The notes below the pieces were generated by a model. The model worked only from the letters and a program-made list of their open reading frames with translations. It ran no database searches and was not told where the DNA came from. 64,000 bases of DNA from the NCBI GenBank assembly GCA_902805475.1, contig CADCSX010000002.1:1364001-1428000 (forward strand), in the 5' to 3' direction. Position numbers and translations under genes: made by a program. The DNA is from Entonaema liquescens. Taxonomy: Eukaryota; Ascomycota; Sordariomycetes; Xylariales; Xylariaceae. This document shows positions 12,052 through 23,574 of the stretch, one piece after another; the first letter of the stretch is position 1, and every line of letters begins with the position of its first letter.

Positions 12052-13819
12052 ATGGCCCTTGTAAATCAGACTCAACCAAACTATACCATGAATTCATTCA
12101 TCCGACACCTATGTAGTGTTCTACATAGACCAGACACGGCAAAAAGATACAGGGATACTGGGATTGGGTTGCTGTTTATTGGATCAAGTCAGGCTCTGGT
12201 TGTTCCTATCCAGATTTTGCTTAATCTCAACTCCATAAATCTCCCTGCTTCTATCCTGGTAATGCTTCTCTCCTCCTCCCTCATGATCACCGCCAATTGC
12301 ATCCATGGAGGAACTGAGAGATTCTACTCGAAATATTTACGCGGGCCGATCGACTTTCTTGGGCGGCATATGTCTTTCGGTTTCGTAGCATCCTTTATAA
12401 TGCTCAACAGAGACCACATATCTAATGCCATAGACATCGCTAGGATTGCTGGGGCATTTGGTAAGTTCTTAGATTATGCTTCCTACGGTACCTGGCTAAC
12501 TCGAATTAGTTATTACGACTTGTATGTGCTATTGCTGCTCATACTTGACTGCGTTAGGTAGTTTCAAGCTAGAGCAACGAGCACGAAACGTACGAAAGAA
12601 ACTCCCCGATGTCGAAAGCAGCCTCAAATCCTGGCCTAGCCCTTCCGCAGCATGGCCATCTTCACGAACCGATAAGTATATTAAGAGGATATCTAAAATG
12701 TCTCAGATGAGTGTGGCTTTATCGAACGAAAACTCCTTAGTTTCGGTCGAGACAGTAAAAGGAGGTTCATGTTCGCAACTTCTTGAACATATCATACATA
12801 CAGGTCCGCTATGGATTTGTATCTTCCTGGTTACCACTGTCGGGATTCCGGTATATTTCTCGACTAAGTACGAAGCGCCATTTGAAGCCCTGTGCTTTAT
12901 CCTATTCTGGGTCGTATCCGTCCAGCTTCAGAGGACATTGAAGTGTTCATACACTCTCCTAGGGTATCCGCGCTTGCGATCGGCGGTGGTCATCTTTACG
13001 AATCCGGTGCTGCTGACTTGGGGAATTGGGACAGCATTCCTCTGGATCAAGACAACTTATAAAGGACAAAGCATTGATGATACCATAACCGAGTTCCACA
13101 GGCATAATACGTTGGCAGAATGTATACTCGCTATTATAAGGGGCGGAGACTTGGCAAGCAATATTGGTGCTGGTGACATATCTGGACCCATTCTAGATGC
13201 CGGCATCATCTGTATGGGGTTCAAGATGTTCGAGTACCGAAAAGCATTATGGGGAAGCTTTTTCACGGTACTCGTTACGTGCGCGTTAGCTGCCACGTCA
13301 AGCATCTTTCTTAACGTGATGCTCGCCCGCGCGATGGGCTTACAACCAGCCGACGCGCTGGCCTTTGCTGCCCGATCCGTCACTATCGCTCTTGGAGTAC
13401 CCGCGGTTGGAAACTTAGGTGGTAGCACTGCGCTCATGAGTGCACTCGTAATCTTTGGTGGGATTATCTTCCAGATGGGCGGGGATGGACTGTTCTCACT
13501 CTTGCGAATCAATGATCAGGAGTGCCAGCTGAATTCAAAAGACGCCAACAATAGCGATTCGGAATCCAAGCGTTCTACGATTATGTGCAACGAGGTAGGG
13601 ACGCAAAGTCAGGTTGCAAGGAACGATAGCGCGGTTATCGCAGCCGGTGTGACTATAGGCATCAACGCGGCGGCGATGGGCACGGCCCATCTAATCGAAA
13701 GGCATTCGAGGGCCACCGCGTATTCCGCACTATCGATGACGGTATTTGGAGCTATGACGGTTGCACTCACGGCTGTGCCTAGTATCTCGGAGACTATAAT
13801 GTCTCTGGCTTCAAGATAA
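12052..13819 (+). CDS. LrgA-LrgB fusion membrane protein (PLGG1-like)
   Basis: Exons 12052-12460 and 12510-13819; the 49 bp intron has GTAAGT, a CTAAC branch site and a TTAG acceptor. A second acceptor at 12551 would also keep frame, but the first gives the more family-like GAFVITT helix. The product is 572 residues. Residues about 35-155 resemble LrgA/CidA (FIGSSQALVVPIQILL; LRGPIDFLGRHMSFGF). A hydrophilic linker follows (about 160-210). The rest is LrgB, with the signatures GDISGPILDAGI, ARSVTIALGVPAVGNLGG and IGINAAAMGTAHLIE. LrgAB fusions are known in plants as PLGG1, the plastid glycolate/glycerate transporter, and relatives exist in fungi. Transport of a small organic acid is a reasonable inference; substrate and membrane are unknown. 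A hydrophilic insert (about residues 485-520) splits the LrgB C-terminal half. Confidence 0.88.
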
Positions 13820-15233
13820 GGTAAATATCAATTTAATAGACTCTAGTTAGACGCACGATGATAGATGAATTATGAGATGACTTCATGTGGCATGAGGATG
13901 TCGGGCATAGCGAACGGCGTCACTACCGAGATAGGTCCTGGTAAGAAGTAATATGGAGTATGCTCCATATCGGGATTTGTCCTTCTCGGAATATTTATGA
14001 ATATAAGTCAATGTTACCTTTAGCTTTTGCTCATGCAATGATATCATAGTTAGCATCGTACCCCCAAAGGGATCGTGATTGTTGAACCTGACTTCCTCAC
14101 ACTAGCGCTAGAAAATTTGCTTGCCCCTTAAAAGTCCAGAGCTAAGCAAGAAAGATGTGATTTCGTATCGCAATCAGGATCGCGATTGAAATTTGCTGTT
14201 TCACTAGATAAATCGTGATCCGGTGTGAGATAAAATCCAGTAAGCTCGCTCGCATCGTCGATCCCACAGCGTACACATATCCCTACTTGGTCACTATATC
14301 TTCTCCTTGCAACGTGGCACGCGGCGCGTCCTATAAGTCTTCATCTTATACGCTGTGGCCATGCGTCTTTTCGCCTTCTAGAAGATATCGCATGGGAACC
14401 ATGTCCCTCCGGCGAGCACGTCTCAGTGTACATCGGCCCGTCCTGTTGGATAGGTAGTGATCTGTATCTGGCATGAATAATATACATTGAGACCTAGAGC
14501 TTACTGTAGCAGCCGTATTACTGGAAATCAAAGCTATAGCTGATATGAGGCAGCGGAGGCAGGCGGTATAGTAGTGACACCGAGGTCATTTAGGAAACCA
14601 CACTTAACAAACGTACGTCTTCAGTGACACGTCTGTTTTTTTTCTGAAATGTAAAATTGGTTATGTAAATGTTTCAATAGCTGTGATAACTAGAATATCT
14701 ATTTATTTTATAGGAATTATCAATAACTCGATATAGCTCGTAAGGATTGACTTGTAAATTCTGACTTTACCTTGGTGAATATAGTTGCTCTCAGATGGAA
14801 ATCAATATCAGTATGCCACTTGTAATTAAGCGGCGGTTGGGCGTTAGTAATTATAAAAGGGGCACGACGTGTAACCACAGTAGAATAGGATAACATGGTA
14901 GGTATGAATGGCATTTGCGGTAACTATTACACAACATGCACAACAAAGACATATGAATAGATTTAGTGCTTTTACCCGAGACCTGACTTCTACATCTAGT
15001 TATATAAAACATTGTGGAGGAAAGCTTGACTAGGTGCACAGGGACATCACATCACACGTCGTTCGTTGGTATCATATGCGGAAACCAAGCTTTTTCTTGA
15101 CACGGCCTTTCTTTCCAGGCTAAATAACCCATAAAATCTCGGCCATGGCCACGACATCACGTTCGGCGAGCCTCATATATGGATACCATGCTTTTCAGCA
15201 GCAATGAATCCTACTCCTAAAATACACTGGAAC
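13820..15233. other. intergenic, no gene seen
   Basis: About 1.4 kb between the convergent LrgAB and ESS1 genes. Small ORFs at 14215-14531 on both strands overlap each other and carry no recognisable signal. Contains terminators of both genes by position. Confidence 0.5.
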
Positions 15234-15872
15234 TTAAACCAATCTTTCGATCAGATGTAGTCCACTTGCCGTCTCTACTACCCCACTCATTTGGCCAGGT
15301 TGTAGTGCGAAAGCAGCTTCCTCAAACTCCTTTTGCATATCGCCCTTACCGAAGTATCCTAAATCACCTCTCTTCCTAGCAGAGCTGCAGTCACTTTCGG
15401 TCATGGCAATTTCTCCAAGCGATACCGCACCGCTCTTGATCTTCTGCTCGTGACCCTTGATAATTGCTAGTGCTTCCTCCTTGGTTCGGGTAATTTCGCT
15501 CTCGCGCCAGCTTGCGGGTCGTCGGCTGTCGCGGTGTTTGACTAGTAGATGGGCGGCGCGAATCTTGCCCTCGGGGTGGCCGACGGAGGATACTTGAGAA
15601 GAAGTAGAATGGTGGACTGCCATGTACTTCTTCAACTTCTCGGTGTCGGTACCGGTCGGTGGTTCCCAGCGCGAGACCTTCTCACTTGCGTTGAAGTAGT
15701 ACGGGAGGTTCTTGGAGTTGCTGTGGCGCACTTCCCAGTTAGGTGGTAATCCTGAGTCATCCTGACCAGAGGAAACATTAGTAACTATATTGATATGAAT
15801 GTTGAATGAATGGGTAGAACAGATTTGTAGTTCTAAACCCTCTAACTAGCGAGCTCGAGGCTAACTTACCAT
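15234..15872 (-). CDS. ESS1: peptidyl-prolyl isomerase Ess1/Pin1
   Basis: The coding part of exon 1 is only the ATG (15872-15870), followed at once by intron 15869-15762 (GTAAGT to GTCAG, 108 bp). Exon 2 (15761-15234) starts DDSGLPPNWEVRHSNS. The product is 176 residues, the usual length. Residues about 5-36 form the WW domain (two Trp, PYYFN), which binds phospho-Ser/Thr-Pro, as in the RNA polymerase II CTD. Residues about 63-176 form the parvulin domain (KIRAAHLLVKHRDSRRPASW with the basic phosphate pocket, GDLGYFGKGDMQ, GVVETASGLHLIERLV). The role is isomerisation of phospho-Ser/Thr-Pro bonds in transcription and cell-cycle control. The phase and WW start decide the ATG; no in-frame ATG exists later before the WW domain. 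Confidence 0.95.
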
Positions 15873-16980
15873 GTTGGCGGTGTGATACGAAGACTACTAT
15901 TTGGCTTATAAACAGCTTTTATAATTTATTTAATAGCTGCTTAGGCTAAGCCGGAGCAAGAGTATACTACAGTCCGGAGTATGCGTCGGCCTAGAAGAAA
16001 GAGTGAATCGATTTGTTGCTGTTTACCTCAAGAGAAGCTTTGCAAGCTAAGGACTGAAGCTTATGGCTTGTTAATTAAAGCTTACTCCCAAAGGTAATTA
16101 AATCCAAGGAAGTGACAATACAAGCTTTGCTTTTCTATCCTTCCTAAGATGTAAGAAAAAAGAAAGCGAGCGGCGACAATGATGGTGTTCTTGTTATTGT
16201 GTGTTGATGATGTAGTTGTGAGTTGCAACTTTCTAGGAAAGGATTGAAATCAAATACAGGTAAGTACCTACGTAAGTATTGTTTCTCTGACCTTAGGTAA
16301 GAAAGATCACGAGGATGTTGCGTTGAGTGGGGCAACGCTGACCTGACGACGGAATGAGACGAAAACGCGGGGTGGTAAATGCGTGGGTCCAACTGTGATT
16401 GGCTGAAAATGATTGTATGGACCATTGAATCATATTGTTCATTTACTCGATAATGGTTGCCAATCAGAAGTGACTATGAATTTAAGCCACACCCGACCCA
16501 TGTTAGTCATCCTTAAGGGATACCTTCTCCGATGTTCCGATGTTCCAATCTTCCAAGAGCACAGCTGCGCAAGGAAGGTAGAAACCAATTAAAGTTAGCG
16601 CCAAGGTCAGTGCCAAATCTAGAATGAACTATTCAAAAGCGGTAAACTTGGATGCTTGACACAAAACGTGACTAAGAACCTTTCCATCTTTGATTAACAA
16701 CAACCAAATACAAGCTCCAAACAGCATCTATCTTTCGACATCCAACATTCAACATTCAACATTCAACATCCCACTTCATAATTTCGGCACTTTGTCACGA
16801 ATAACTTGGTCTCCAATCTCCGCCACTCCGAGGGAATAGTACTCTACATAAGTGCAGCTCATTCCATCAACGATAAAACTGGTATTTGGTAGCCATCAGT
16901 TCCCAAGGTCTTATTCTCTCCTATCGCCACCCCTTACTAGCATCTAGCACCATCAGAAACCTTGAACCTTGCACAGCAGT
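15873..16980. other. divergent promoter region between ESS1 and RPB9
   Basis: About 1.1 kb between two divergent housekeeping genes. No gene supported: the minus-strand ORF at 16144-16425 lacks domain or composition support. Contains TAGGTA-type motifs around 16257-16301, a CAACATT repeat and pyrimidine-rich stretches just before the RPB9 start. Confidence 0.5.
16743..16769. repeat. CAACATT heptamer tandem repeat, 3.9 copies
   Basis: Perfect tandem CAACATT units about 210 bp upstream of the RPB9 start codon, probably in its promoter or leader. Confidence 0.95.
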
Positions 16981-18142
16981 ATGTCGTCGCCGGCGCCAAG
17001 CAACGATGGGGAAGCCCCTAAGAACAACCAGGAGCAGATCACTTTCCGCTTCTGCGCGGAGTGTTCAAACATGCTGTACCCCAAAGAAGATGAAGATGCC
17101 CACAAGCTTCAGTTCACCTGCCGCACGTGTCAATATACCGAAGAGGCTACGTCTTCCTGTGTTTTCCGCAATGTTATCAACAGTGCAGCCGGCGAGACAG
17201 CTGGTGTGACCCAGGACGTGGGATCGGATCCTACGGTTCGTAAACATATTTCCTTTTCCAACCAGGCTCTCCCCCTTCCCCATCCCCATTTCCATCTCCC
17301 TACTTCTACCGATAGCAGCCTGGCTGTCTGTCTGAGATGTGGTGTGACGCTTCTCCACTGTGTTCAGTGTGAAGACCCTGCGTCAGTTGAGGAATACAAT
17401 GATTTCATTCAACACGACCCGAATTACGCCCTCGCGAGAACCTTGGACTCCATACGATTCACCAACTATTGGTCTTCCCAGGACGATGAAGGAAAGGATG
17501 CCTGGACCGACGAATTTATTTCGTGTAGCGAGCCAGCCATCCCCAATCTTTCTCTGGATCAGGATAGAGATACCCTGGCCTATTACCTACCCGGCAGCGA
17601 CTATCTTATGTCGTTGGATGCCGACCCACCCGAGGCTCTCGAGAACCCTCCAGAGTACGGCGATATATTGACGTCTCACTCTGAGCTCATTTCAGCCCAG
17701 TCATCAAAAATTGCTTTGCGATAATCCTCTCCTCTATATTCGATGATTATATCCCCATATCTACATTCCGTTGCTTTCTACTTGTCACATCTTTTCGCCA
17801 ACGGACAGACAGCCGGGCAATAGCATAGACACCGTTTCTTGGACTTTTCCCCAACGCGGGACGCCCGGTTTTGGGAAGCATGCATCGTATGTATTCTCTC
17901 TTGCGGAACCCAGCGCTAACGCCTTGTTTCCTTGGCATTTAGCTTCCGCGATCCAACAAAACCTGTCCCATATGCAAGCATGAGGAAGCAGTATTCTTTC
18001 AGTCCCAGCAGCGAAGTGCAGAGACTGGTATGGTGAGTGTGCCCCTATATTAGGTAGCGCATTTATTGGGACTAGCCATCTGACTGGTTACCAACAGAAA
18101 CTTTTCTACGTGTGCTGCGACTGCGGACACATTTTTCAGTAA
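16981..18142 (+). CDS. RPB9: RNA polymerase II subunit Rpb9
   Basis: Canonical product from exons 16981-17235, 17943-18032 and 18098-18142, 129 residues. The N-terminal zinc ribbon shows FRFCAECSNMLYPKED and FTCRTCQY. The linker GETAGVTQDVGSDPT joins LPRSNKTCPICK. The C-terminal TFIIS-like ribbon is FFQSQQRSAETGMKLFYVC with CCDCGHIFQ at the end. Rpb9 acts in start-site selection, fidelity and elongation. Intron 2 (65 bp, GTGAGT to ACAG) is normal. Intron 1 is 707 bp with a weak GTTCGT donor, far larger than any other in the window, and holds an in-frame coding-like stretch (separate entry). A normal-sized intron 17887-17942 (GTATGT donor, CTAAC branch) is nested at its 3' end. Confidence 0.93.
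17236..17942 (+). other. ORF-bearing 707-bp intron of RPB9
   Basis: The reading frame of RPB9 exon 1 runs without a stop through 17236-17724, adding 162 residues to the N-terminal zinc ribbon (247-residue intron-retained product). The added part has protein-like composition: a CLRCG...LHCVQC four-cysteine pair, then an acidic aromatic stretch (DPNYALARTLDSIRFTNYW, TDEFISCSEPAIP, LAYYLPGSDYLMSLDADPPE). I recognise no family. A standard 56-bp intron (17887-17942) ends at the exon 2 acceptor, so about 650 bp look like sequence inserted ahead of an ancestral intron. It could be an alternative isoform, an inserted gene fragment or a fortuitous ORF. Confidence 0.55.
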
Positions 18143-18786
18143 TGAGTATCTCGATGGTTCATGGTCATGATTACGTTGCAGGAAATATGCAGGGACTTCT
18201 CATACCTACCACAACTGAGGTCATTTCGGTGTTGCATGACACGGCGTTTGGAAGTGATTCCGCGGGATTTCTTAAAGAAGCTTTCCTGGCAAGGAACACT
18301 GCATTTTAATTTTGTATCAATACACTTTGGTTTCCCACCACAAGGCCTTCTATCATCAAGTTACATTCATGTACTGTGCCTCTCTGTTCTCTCCTAAGCC
18401 CGCTGTTAAGTGAAGGAAGACCGAGCATGACTAGAATAGAGTTCCACTACGCGTATAGACGAGGGTTTTCGTGAAGTATGTAATGCGGTGATTGGGGATT
18501 CCATCATGTTGGTCGCAAGAATGACCCGCAACCTTTCACATCGTGTACCTGCCAATTAGTACGACGCCAGCACACATTGTTAATGCCTGCTATATATGCG
18601 CGTTAAGTATATAGTACAGCATATGTACAAAAGCTCCTGATATGTGGGTACTTATTTCCTTAACCCCTCCCCAGGACCCAAGGGCTCATGTGAAGTCGGC
18701 GCCAAAGGTACCTAATTAGCCGTTTCTATACCATCTCTGTTGATATAATGCGTAGTTACGGCTTTTCTCATAATACATAATATCGC
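18143..18786. other. intergenic, no gene seen
   Basis: Spacer between the convergent ends of RPB9 and the mitochondrial uL14m gene. Short ORFs just after the RPB9 stop have no support. A TAGGTACC-like motif lies at 18705-18714. Confidence 0.5.
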
Positions 18787-19253
18787 CTAGGCATGAGCAG
18801 GCGCCATACTCAAAATCTTACTCCATCCGCGTCTCCTTAATTCAGCACCCACTACGCCATTCACACGGGTGCCGATAGGGTCTCCGGCCTTGTTGATGAG
18901 GACACAGGCGTTGTCGTCAAAGCGGACGACGCTACCATCGGGGCGCTGGACCTGCTTTCTGGTGCGGACGACAATAGCATGACGAATATCGCCGCGCTTT
19001 ACTTTGTTTGCCGCTGAGGCGACGCCCATACCGGCATCGCTCGCGCCGCGCTGTTTCTGGACGATGGCTACTATTCTATCACCTAGTAGATCTGGTTTAG
19101 TGACTAGTAGTTCTCAAGAAGCAATCGATTGAGGGTTGAATGATTGAGCGAAAAATGGGATATGGACCTACCAATGCTCGCATGTCTCTTCTGGCCAACT
19201 ACTAATGCGCATTCGACTATGGCAGCTCCCGAGTTGTCGATGCAGTTAAGCAT
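18787..19253 (-). CDS. MRPL38: mitochondrial large-subunit ribosomal protein uL14m
   Basis: Exons 19253-19172 and 19082-18787, with an 89 bp intron (GTAGGT to CTAG) joining ASIG/DRIVAIV in phase 1; 125 residues, normal for L14. It begins MLNCIDNSGAAIVECALVV, matching the bacterial L14 start (MLnvaDNSGAk). The conserved core IGDRIVAIVQKQRG, KRGDIRHAIVVRTRK and the block RFDDNACVLINKAGDPIGTR follow. It belongs to the mitochondrial ribosome because it is of bacterial type; the cytosolic paralogue is different. The yeast name MRPL38 is used for the gene symbol. Confidence 0.93.
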
Positions 19254-20574
19254 CGTCTATATTTTCCCTTGAAGTTAATACACCAATACACTTATGAATC
19301 TTAAAATGATCTTATAATACCTTTAGTTGAATCATCTTGGCCGGCTTATACCCTTAGTACAGGGTTTCCAATCCTGGATAATGCGATGCGGCGGTACGCA
19401 AAGGTAATAGGTACTTGAGTATGTTGTTTGAAGTTGAAAATTCGAGGCTCTATCAAAATGGTCTAAGGCTGAATTTGCCAAGATGTAGAGTGATTGGCTG
19501 TTATCTCAAGGTACCTGACCCTAGATCTGGTTAGTGGCTTTCCGTGATCTCTTAAAGTGGTCCCGGCGCCTGTGATGCCTGTAATGGAGTGGTTCGATTT
19601 ATGCAATTGGGGGCCTACAGCTGTGGCTTATTCATGTTCTTCCCGCAAGCCCGAAATCCAAATATGGGTTCCGTCAGATGAGGCTTCCAAGATGTGGTGG
19701 CTCAGCTACCTATATGAGTTACTTAGGTACCTCCTATAGAAGGTTGTACACCCCTGGTCGTGCTAATCTGGCTAGTGGCCTCCCTCCCGAATTGATCGAC
19801 TGATTGCATCAGAGGTCTCTTTCTCCGGGGCTGATTGACGCTGGTTGACCTGCCACCCTCTTTTCCACTTTTCTTGCGCTCTCTTACTTTTGCGCCGGTT
19901 CAACAGGGGGGCGGCACTTCGCCTACGGTCCTGATGGATTAATTAGAGCTACTCTTTGTTTCTGTTTTGGTTTTTAGACTCGAACTCACAAATAGATTAT
20001 TCCAATTGGGGGCTTCTTCTAGTAGTCAACAACTGTTCTCCTATCAGTTAACACTCCCATCGTACTTTTCATCTGTTCTTTGGTGTCTATGAGAATTGCC
20101 GTGGTACAACGACAACAACAACAATATACCCTCTTCTACCATTTCATTGTTCTTTCCCATCTTCTCTCATTCGTCTACCTCGGCTCAACTTTCGCATGTC
20201 GATATATATCAAAAGACTCCCCTTTTCTGTCCATTTCGCTTAAACAGCTTATGACAAGAACTCTAAAAGGCATTGATAAGCGGATGCGCTGGCGCTCGGA
20301 GGCACTTGTCAACTTCAACTCCGCCCCCCTGACTGCGCTTCAGCCCTGAACATCCCATTGCAACTAGGTGTCACTCTTTCGCCCTCCTCACATCTTACTT
20401 GCATGAAAAAGTCGGACACTCCTTGGGGTCGGAGAGAGCTTGTAAATATCCAGTTGTTCCTAGACCACGTCCTGCACATCACTCCGCAGTAGTTTAAAGC
20501 TTTTATTTTGGCTTTATACATACTATTGTATTGCGGTCCGTTCTTGGTCTGGCTGGATAAAGCTGCTTATCGCA
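19254..20574. other. divergent promoter region between uL14m and SET9
   Basis: About 1.3 kb without a supportable gene. The SET9-proximal half is rich in pyrimidine tracts and has a CAA microsatellite (20106-20124), consistent with a promoter and long leader. TAGGTACCT-type motifs occur at 19508-19516 and 19721-19732. Confidence 0.5.
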
Positions 20575-22760
20575 ATGCCTCCCAACTCGTCTACTGCATT
20601 GAAGAAGCAGCAGATCACCCTTGCACAACTATCATCGTACGATGATATTCTAACAGACGCACTAGTCGATCATGTGAGTAGGAAGCCTCGTCTCTAACGG
20701 TAATAGTGCATTGTGGCACAGGGAAGAACTGACATTCTACTCTAGGTGTACTATTGGACCACAATCCCTAAGAATCGCCCATCTTATCACCCCTCGAGAG
20801 GTGTCAAAGAAGAGGAAATCACCAAGATCATCCAGTCTCATCTCATTGTCGACCCGGACATAGAAACTGCGGAGTCTAAATTGCTTGCGACAGACGGATT
20901 GCGCAAATTCCACGATGCGCTCAAGACCCCGAAAGAAAAGGCCGACTTCCGCGCCCATCTTCGCCGGTACATGCAAATTTACCTTCCCGACTGTCCCTTC
21001 GAGGTTAGCTCAACGAATCGATACACGATTGTCACCCATGAAGCAGCCGTAACTGCGCGCAAATTCGTTAAGAAGGGCCAACCAATTAAGTACTTGTCGG
21101 GTATCCAGGTATTGATCACGGAGAAAGAGGAGAAGGAACTCTCTAAAAGAAAGAAGGATTTCAGCATCGTGGTTAGTGCAAGGAACAAGTGTGCAAGCTT
21201 GTTCATGGGACCTGCAAGATTCGCAAACCACGACTGCGAAGCTAATGCACGTTTGATGATCACTGGCCAAGCAGGGATCGAGATCATCGCCGCAAGGAAT
21301 ATTGAAGTAGGTGACGAGATTACTGTGACATACTCGGAGAACTATTTCGGTACGGATAACTGCGAATGTCTATGTCGGACATGCGAAAACAATCTAGTAA
21401 ATGGATGGGCACCGGCCGATGGTACTATTGCCCTAAAGAAGAGCATCGAAACAACTACAGCGGAGGGTTACTCGTTACGTCACAGGAGGCGAGATGATAG
21501 CTGCGCGTCTGCGTCCCGAACCCCCTCAGTCACACCCGACATTCGACCTCGAATTCTGAAGACACGATCCAGGACGTTAAAGGTCGATTCTGAGAGGGGA
21601 TCTACCCTTGGATCTCCAGCACCCCAAGGCATCCTACGTCAAAAACGGAAGCGCGAATTCGAATCTCTACAATCACCACCAGTTACGCCTAATAAAAAGT
21701 TGAAGTCATTACAGTATGAGGTTGAAGCTCTTCCGATTCCTCCAAGCTTGTCTGGACAAGATAGCGACGAAGGTTCTACCAGTACTACCTCGTCAGAAAG
21801 AGGAAGTGTAGATATGGTCTTAACGGATGTTACAACACCTGAAGAAGACGTTAAGGAGCCAATCCTAAACTCGCCAACACTGACACCTGCGAAACTACCG
21901 ACTACTTCTCTTAAGCAGGAGGACTCAGAAGCGTCTGCACTTTCCGAAATTACATATGCACCTTCAAGTCCCGAAGCCCAGGATTCGATAGCTGTAGCGC
22001 CATTGCCTACGGTCGAGAAGGTAGTTCTAACGGACGAAGCTATGATTACTCCTCCAGCTAGCCAAGTTGAGGAGTCGCCATCCGATAGCATAGTGCTTCC
22101 GGCACCAATCGTTGCTATTACAACCATCTCTACCTTGACAGAAGCCGTTACCACTACTCCTAAAGAACTGGAGTCCACGATTTCAACGGAAGAGCCTAGC
22201 CCCAGACGAGGTCGCCCCAGAGGTAGACCGCCAAAGAACGAACTTCAAACCACAAGTTCGGCGGCCGAGGAATCCGCACTTCAAACACGTAGTCGAACAC
22301 CGGGGATTACATTCTCACCCCAGTGCTACTTTCCGAGCCTAACACTGCCTGGATACATTGCACTGTGTGTAGCGAGCCATTTGTACAACAAAATGCTTAT
22401 TATACGCGAAGTTCATGTCCACGATGCGAGCGTCACTCTAAACTATATGGCTACCAGTGGCCTAAAACTGAGAAAGAGGGTAAACATGATAAGGAGGAGC
22501 GTGTTTTAGACCACCGCACAGTCCATCGATTCTTAACAGCAGAAGACGAAGCAAGGATTCGCGGACGAAAGTTACCTACGGTAACTACTACGGCTACTCC
22601 TGACAGGGAGACTCCGGGGACAAGGGGAAGAGGCCGTCCTCGAAAATCATGCTCTGAACTAGGTGCCAACGATGAAATGCACGGGGACGAGGACAAGGAG
22701 CTTAACAACACCAGACGAGGTTCAAGAAAGCGGCAACTGAGTATAACAGTTGCATGTTAG
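20575..22760 (+). CDS. SET9: histone H4 lysine-20 methyltransferase Set9
   Basis: Exon 1 20575-20673 (MPPNSSTALKKQQITLAQLSSYDD...) and exon 2 from 20746, with a 72 bp intron (GTGAGT to CTAG). The SET domain spans about residues 120-235: NHDCEAN (194-200), EITVTYSENYFG (224-235), with post-SET cysteines CECLCRTC. This layout is that of the Suv4-20/Set9 family, which methylates H4K20 in chromatin. A long acidic Ser/Thr/Pro tail follows, with an AT-hook-like RRGRPRGRPPK. The conserved C-terminal module (TAWIHCTVC, CPRCERHSKLYGYQWPKT) lies in another frame (22324-22760). A splice to the CAG at 22323 restores frame from donors at either 22223 (101 bp; 670 residues) or 22289 (35 bp; 692 residues). 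The exact donor is uncertain; a frameshift is a less likely alternative. Confidence 0.9.
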
Positions 22761-23574
22761 CATTTTAGCACGTGGAGGTTTTGGCAACAAGGAAACGAAT
22801 TGATTGGTTACTTTCAATACTCACTGTTCTTACGAGGGACAGGTAACATATTTCGCCCTCGAGCATATTCAGGCGTTTGGTGCCATAGCGTTTGCATCAG
22901 TCATCGAGTTCAACTGTATAATAGAAAGATAGTTCCCGTGCCCTGTCTAATATGTACATAGTAACATAACTGTTTAAACCTCTATTTTTTAAGGTTTTAT
23001 GAGTGATGTGATTGAGCTATTGTCGTTGACGGGTAGAAGAGAGATGCGTTGCAAAGAGTTGCTGCACTGTGCGTGGAGGATGTTTAGGGGATGGCTCAGC
23101 CACATTTGACGTCATGCCTTAATGCTTGAACCCGTCTCTTTGGCCAGCTCTCGTGTTTGCTGTTGAGCACCTGCACTGAGCAAGAGATACACGTCATAAT
23201 GTACACTATGTACAATGCATGTACATTCGGGTACCTTATCTACTAAGGTACATGGCTTTGGACGTTTCAGGGGCTCTCTTGAAACGGATTTCTACACAAT
23301 AACGCAAGTCTTTTTAAAGCTAACTAAATAGTCCCGTTTCTTCCGTGACACCTTACGACGTTGGTATGACTTTACACTTTACATTTTTCTTATTACCTAG
23401 TGTACCTACATATTGATATTTATTCAACCGGACCATCCTTATTATAATTTACTTCCAACACCTTTTACTCTTTAGCTCATAATTTCCTCTAAACTACCAT
23501 ACTAAAATTTAAACTCCGTTTCACTAGTCAGCTCAAGCCTATTCCCAAATTCTACCTCCACTTCGAACGTTACA
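22761..23574. other. intergenic, no gene seen
   Basis: About 800 bp between SET9 and the LysM gene. Contains GTACATGTA-like palindromes and TAGGTA-type motifs (about 23229-23255, 23395-23408). No gene recognised. Confidence 0.5.

Noticed and set aside
12510..12551. Alternative acceptor for the LrgAB intron at 12551
   Set aside because: It keeps frame but removes 14 residues of a predicted helix; the acceptor at 12509 has a CTAAC branch site close by and gives the family-like GAFVITT.
16144..16425. 93-codon minus-strand ORF in the ESS1-RPB9 promoter region
   Set aside because: No homology or splice support, and it lies in a divergent promoter.
21639..22178. 179-codon minus-strand ORF within SET9
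   Set aside because: Antisense shadow of the Ser/Thr/Pro-rich tail of Set9.
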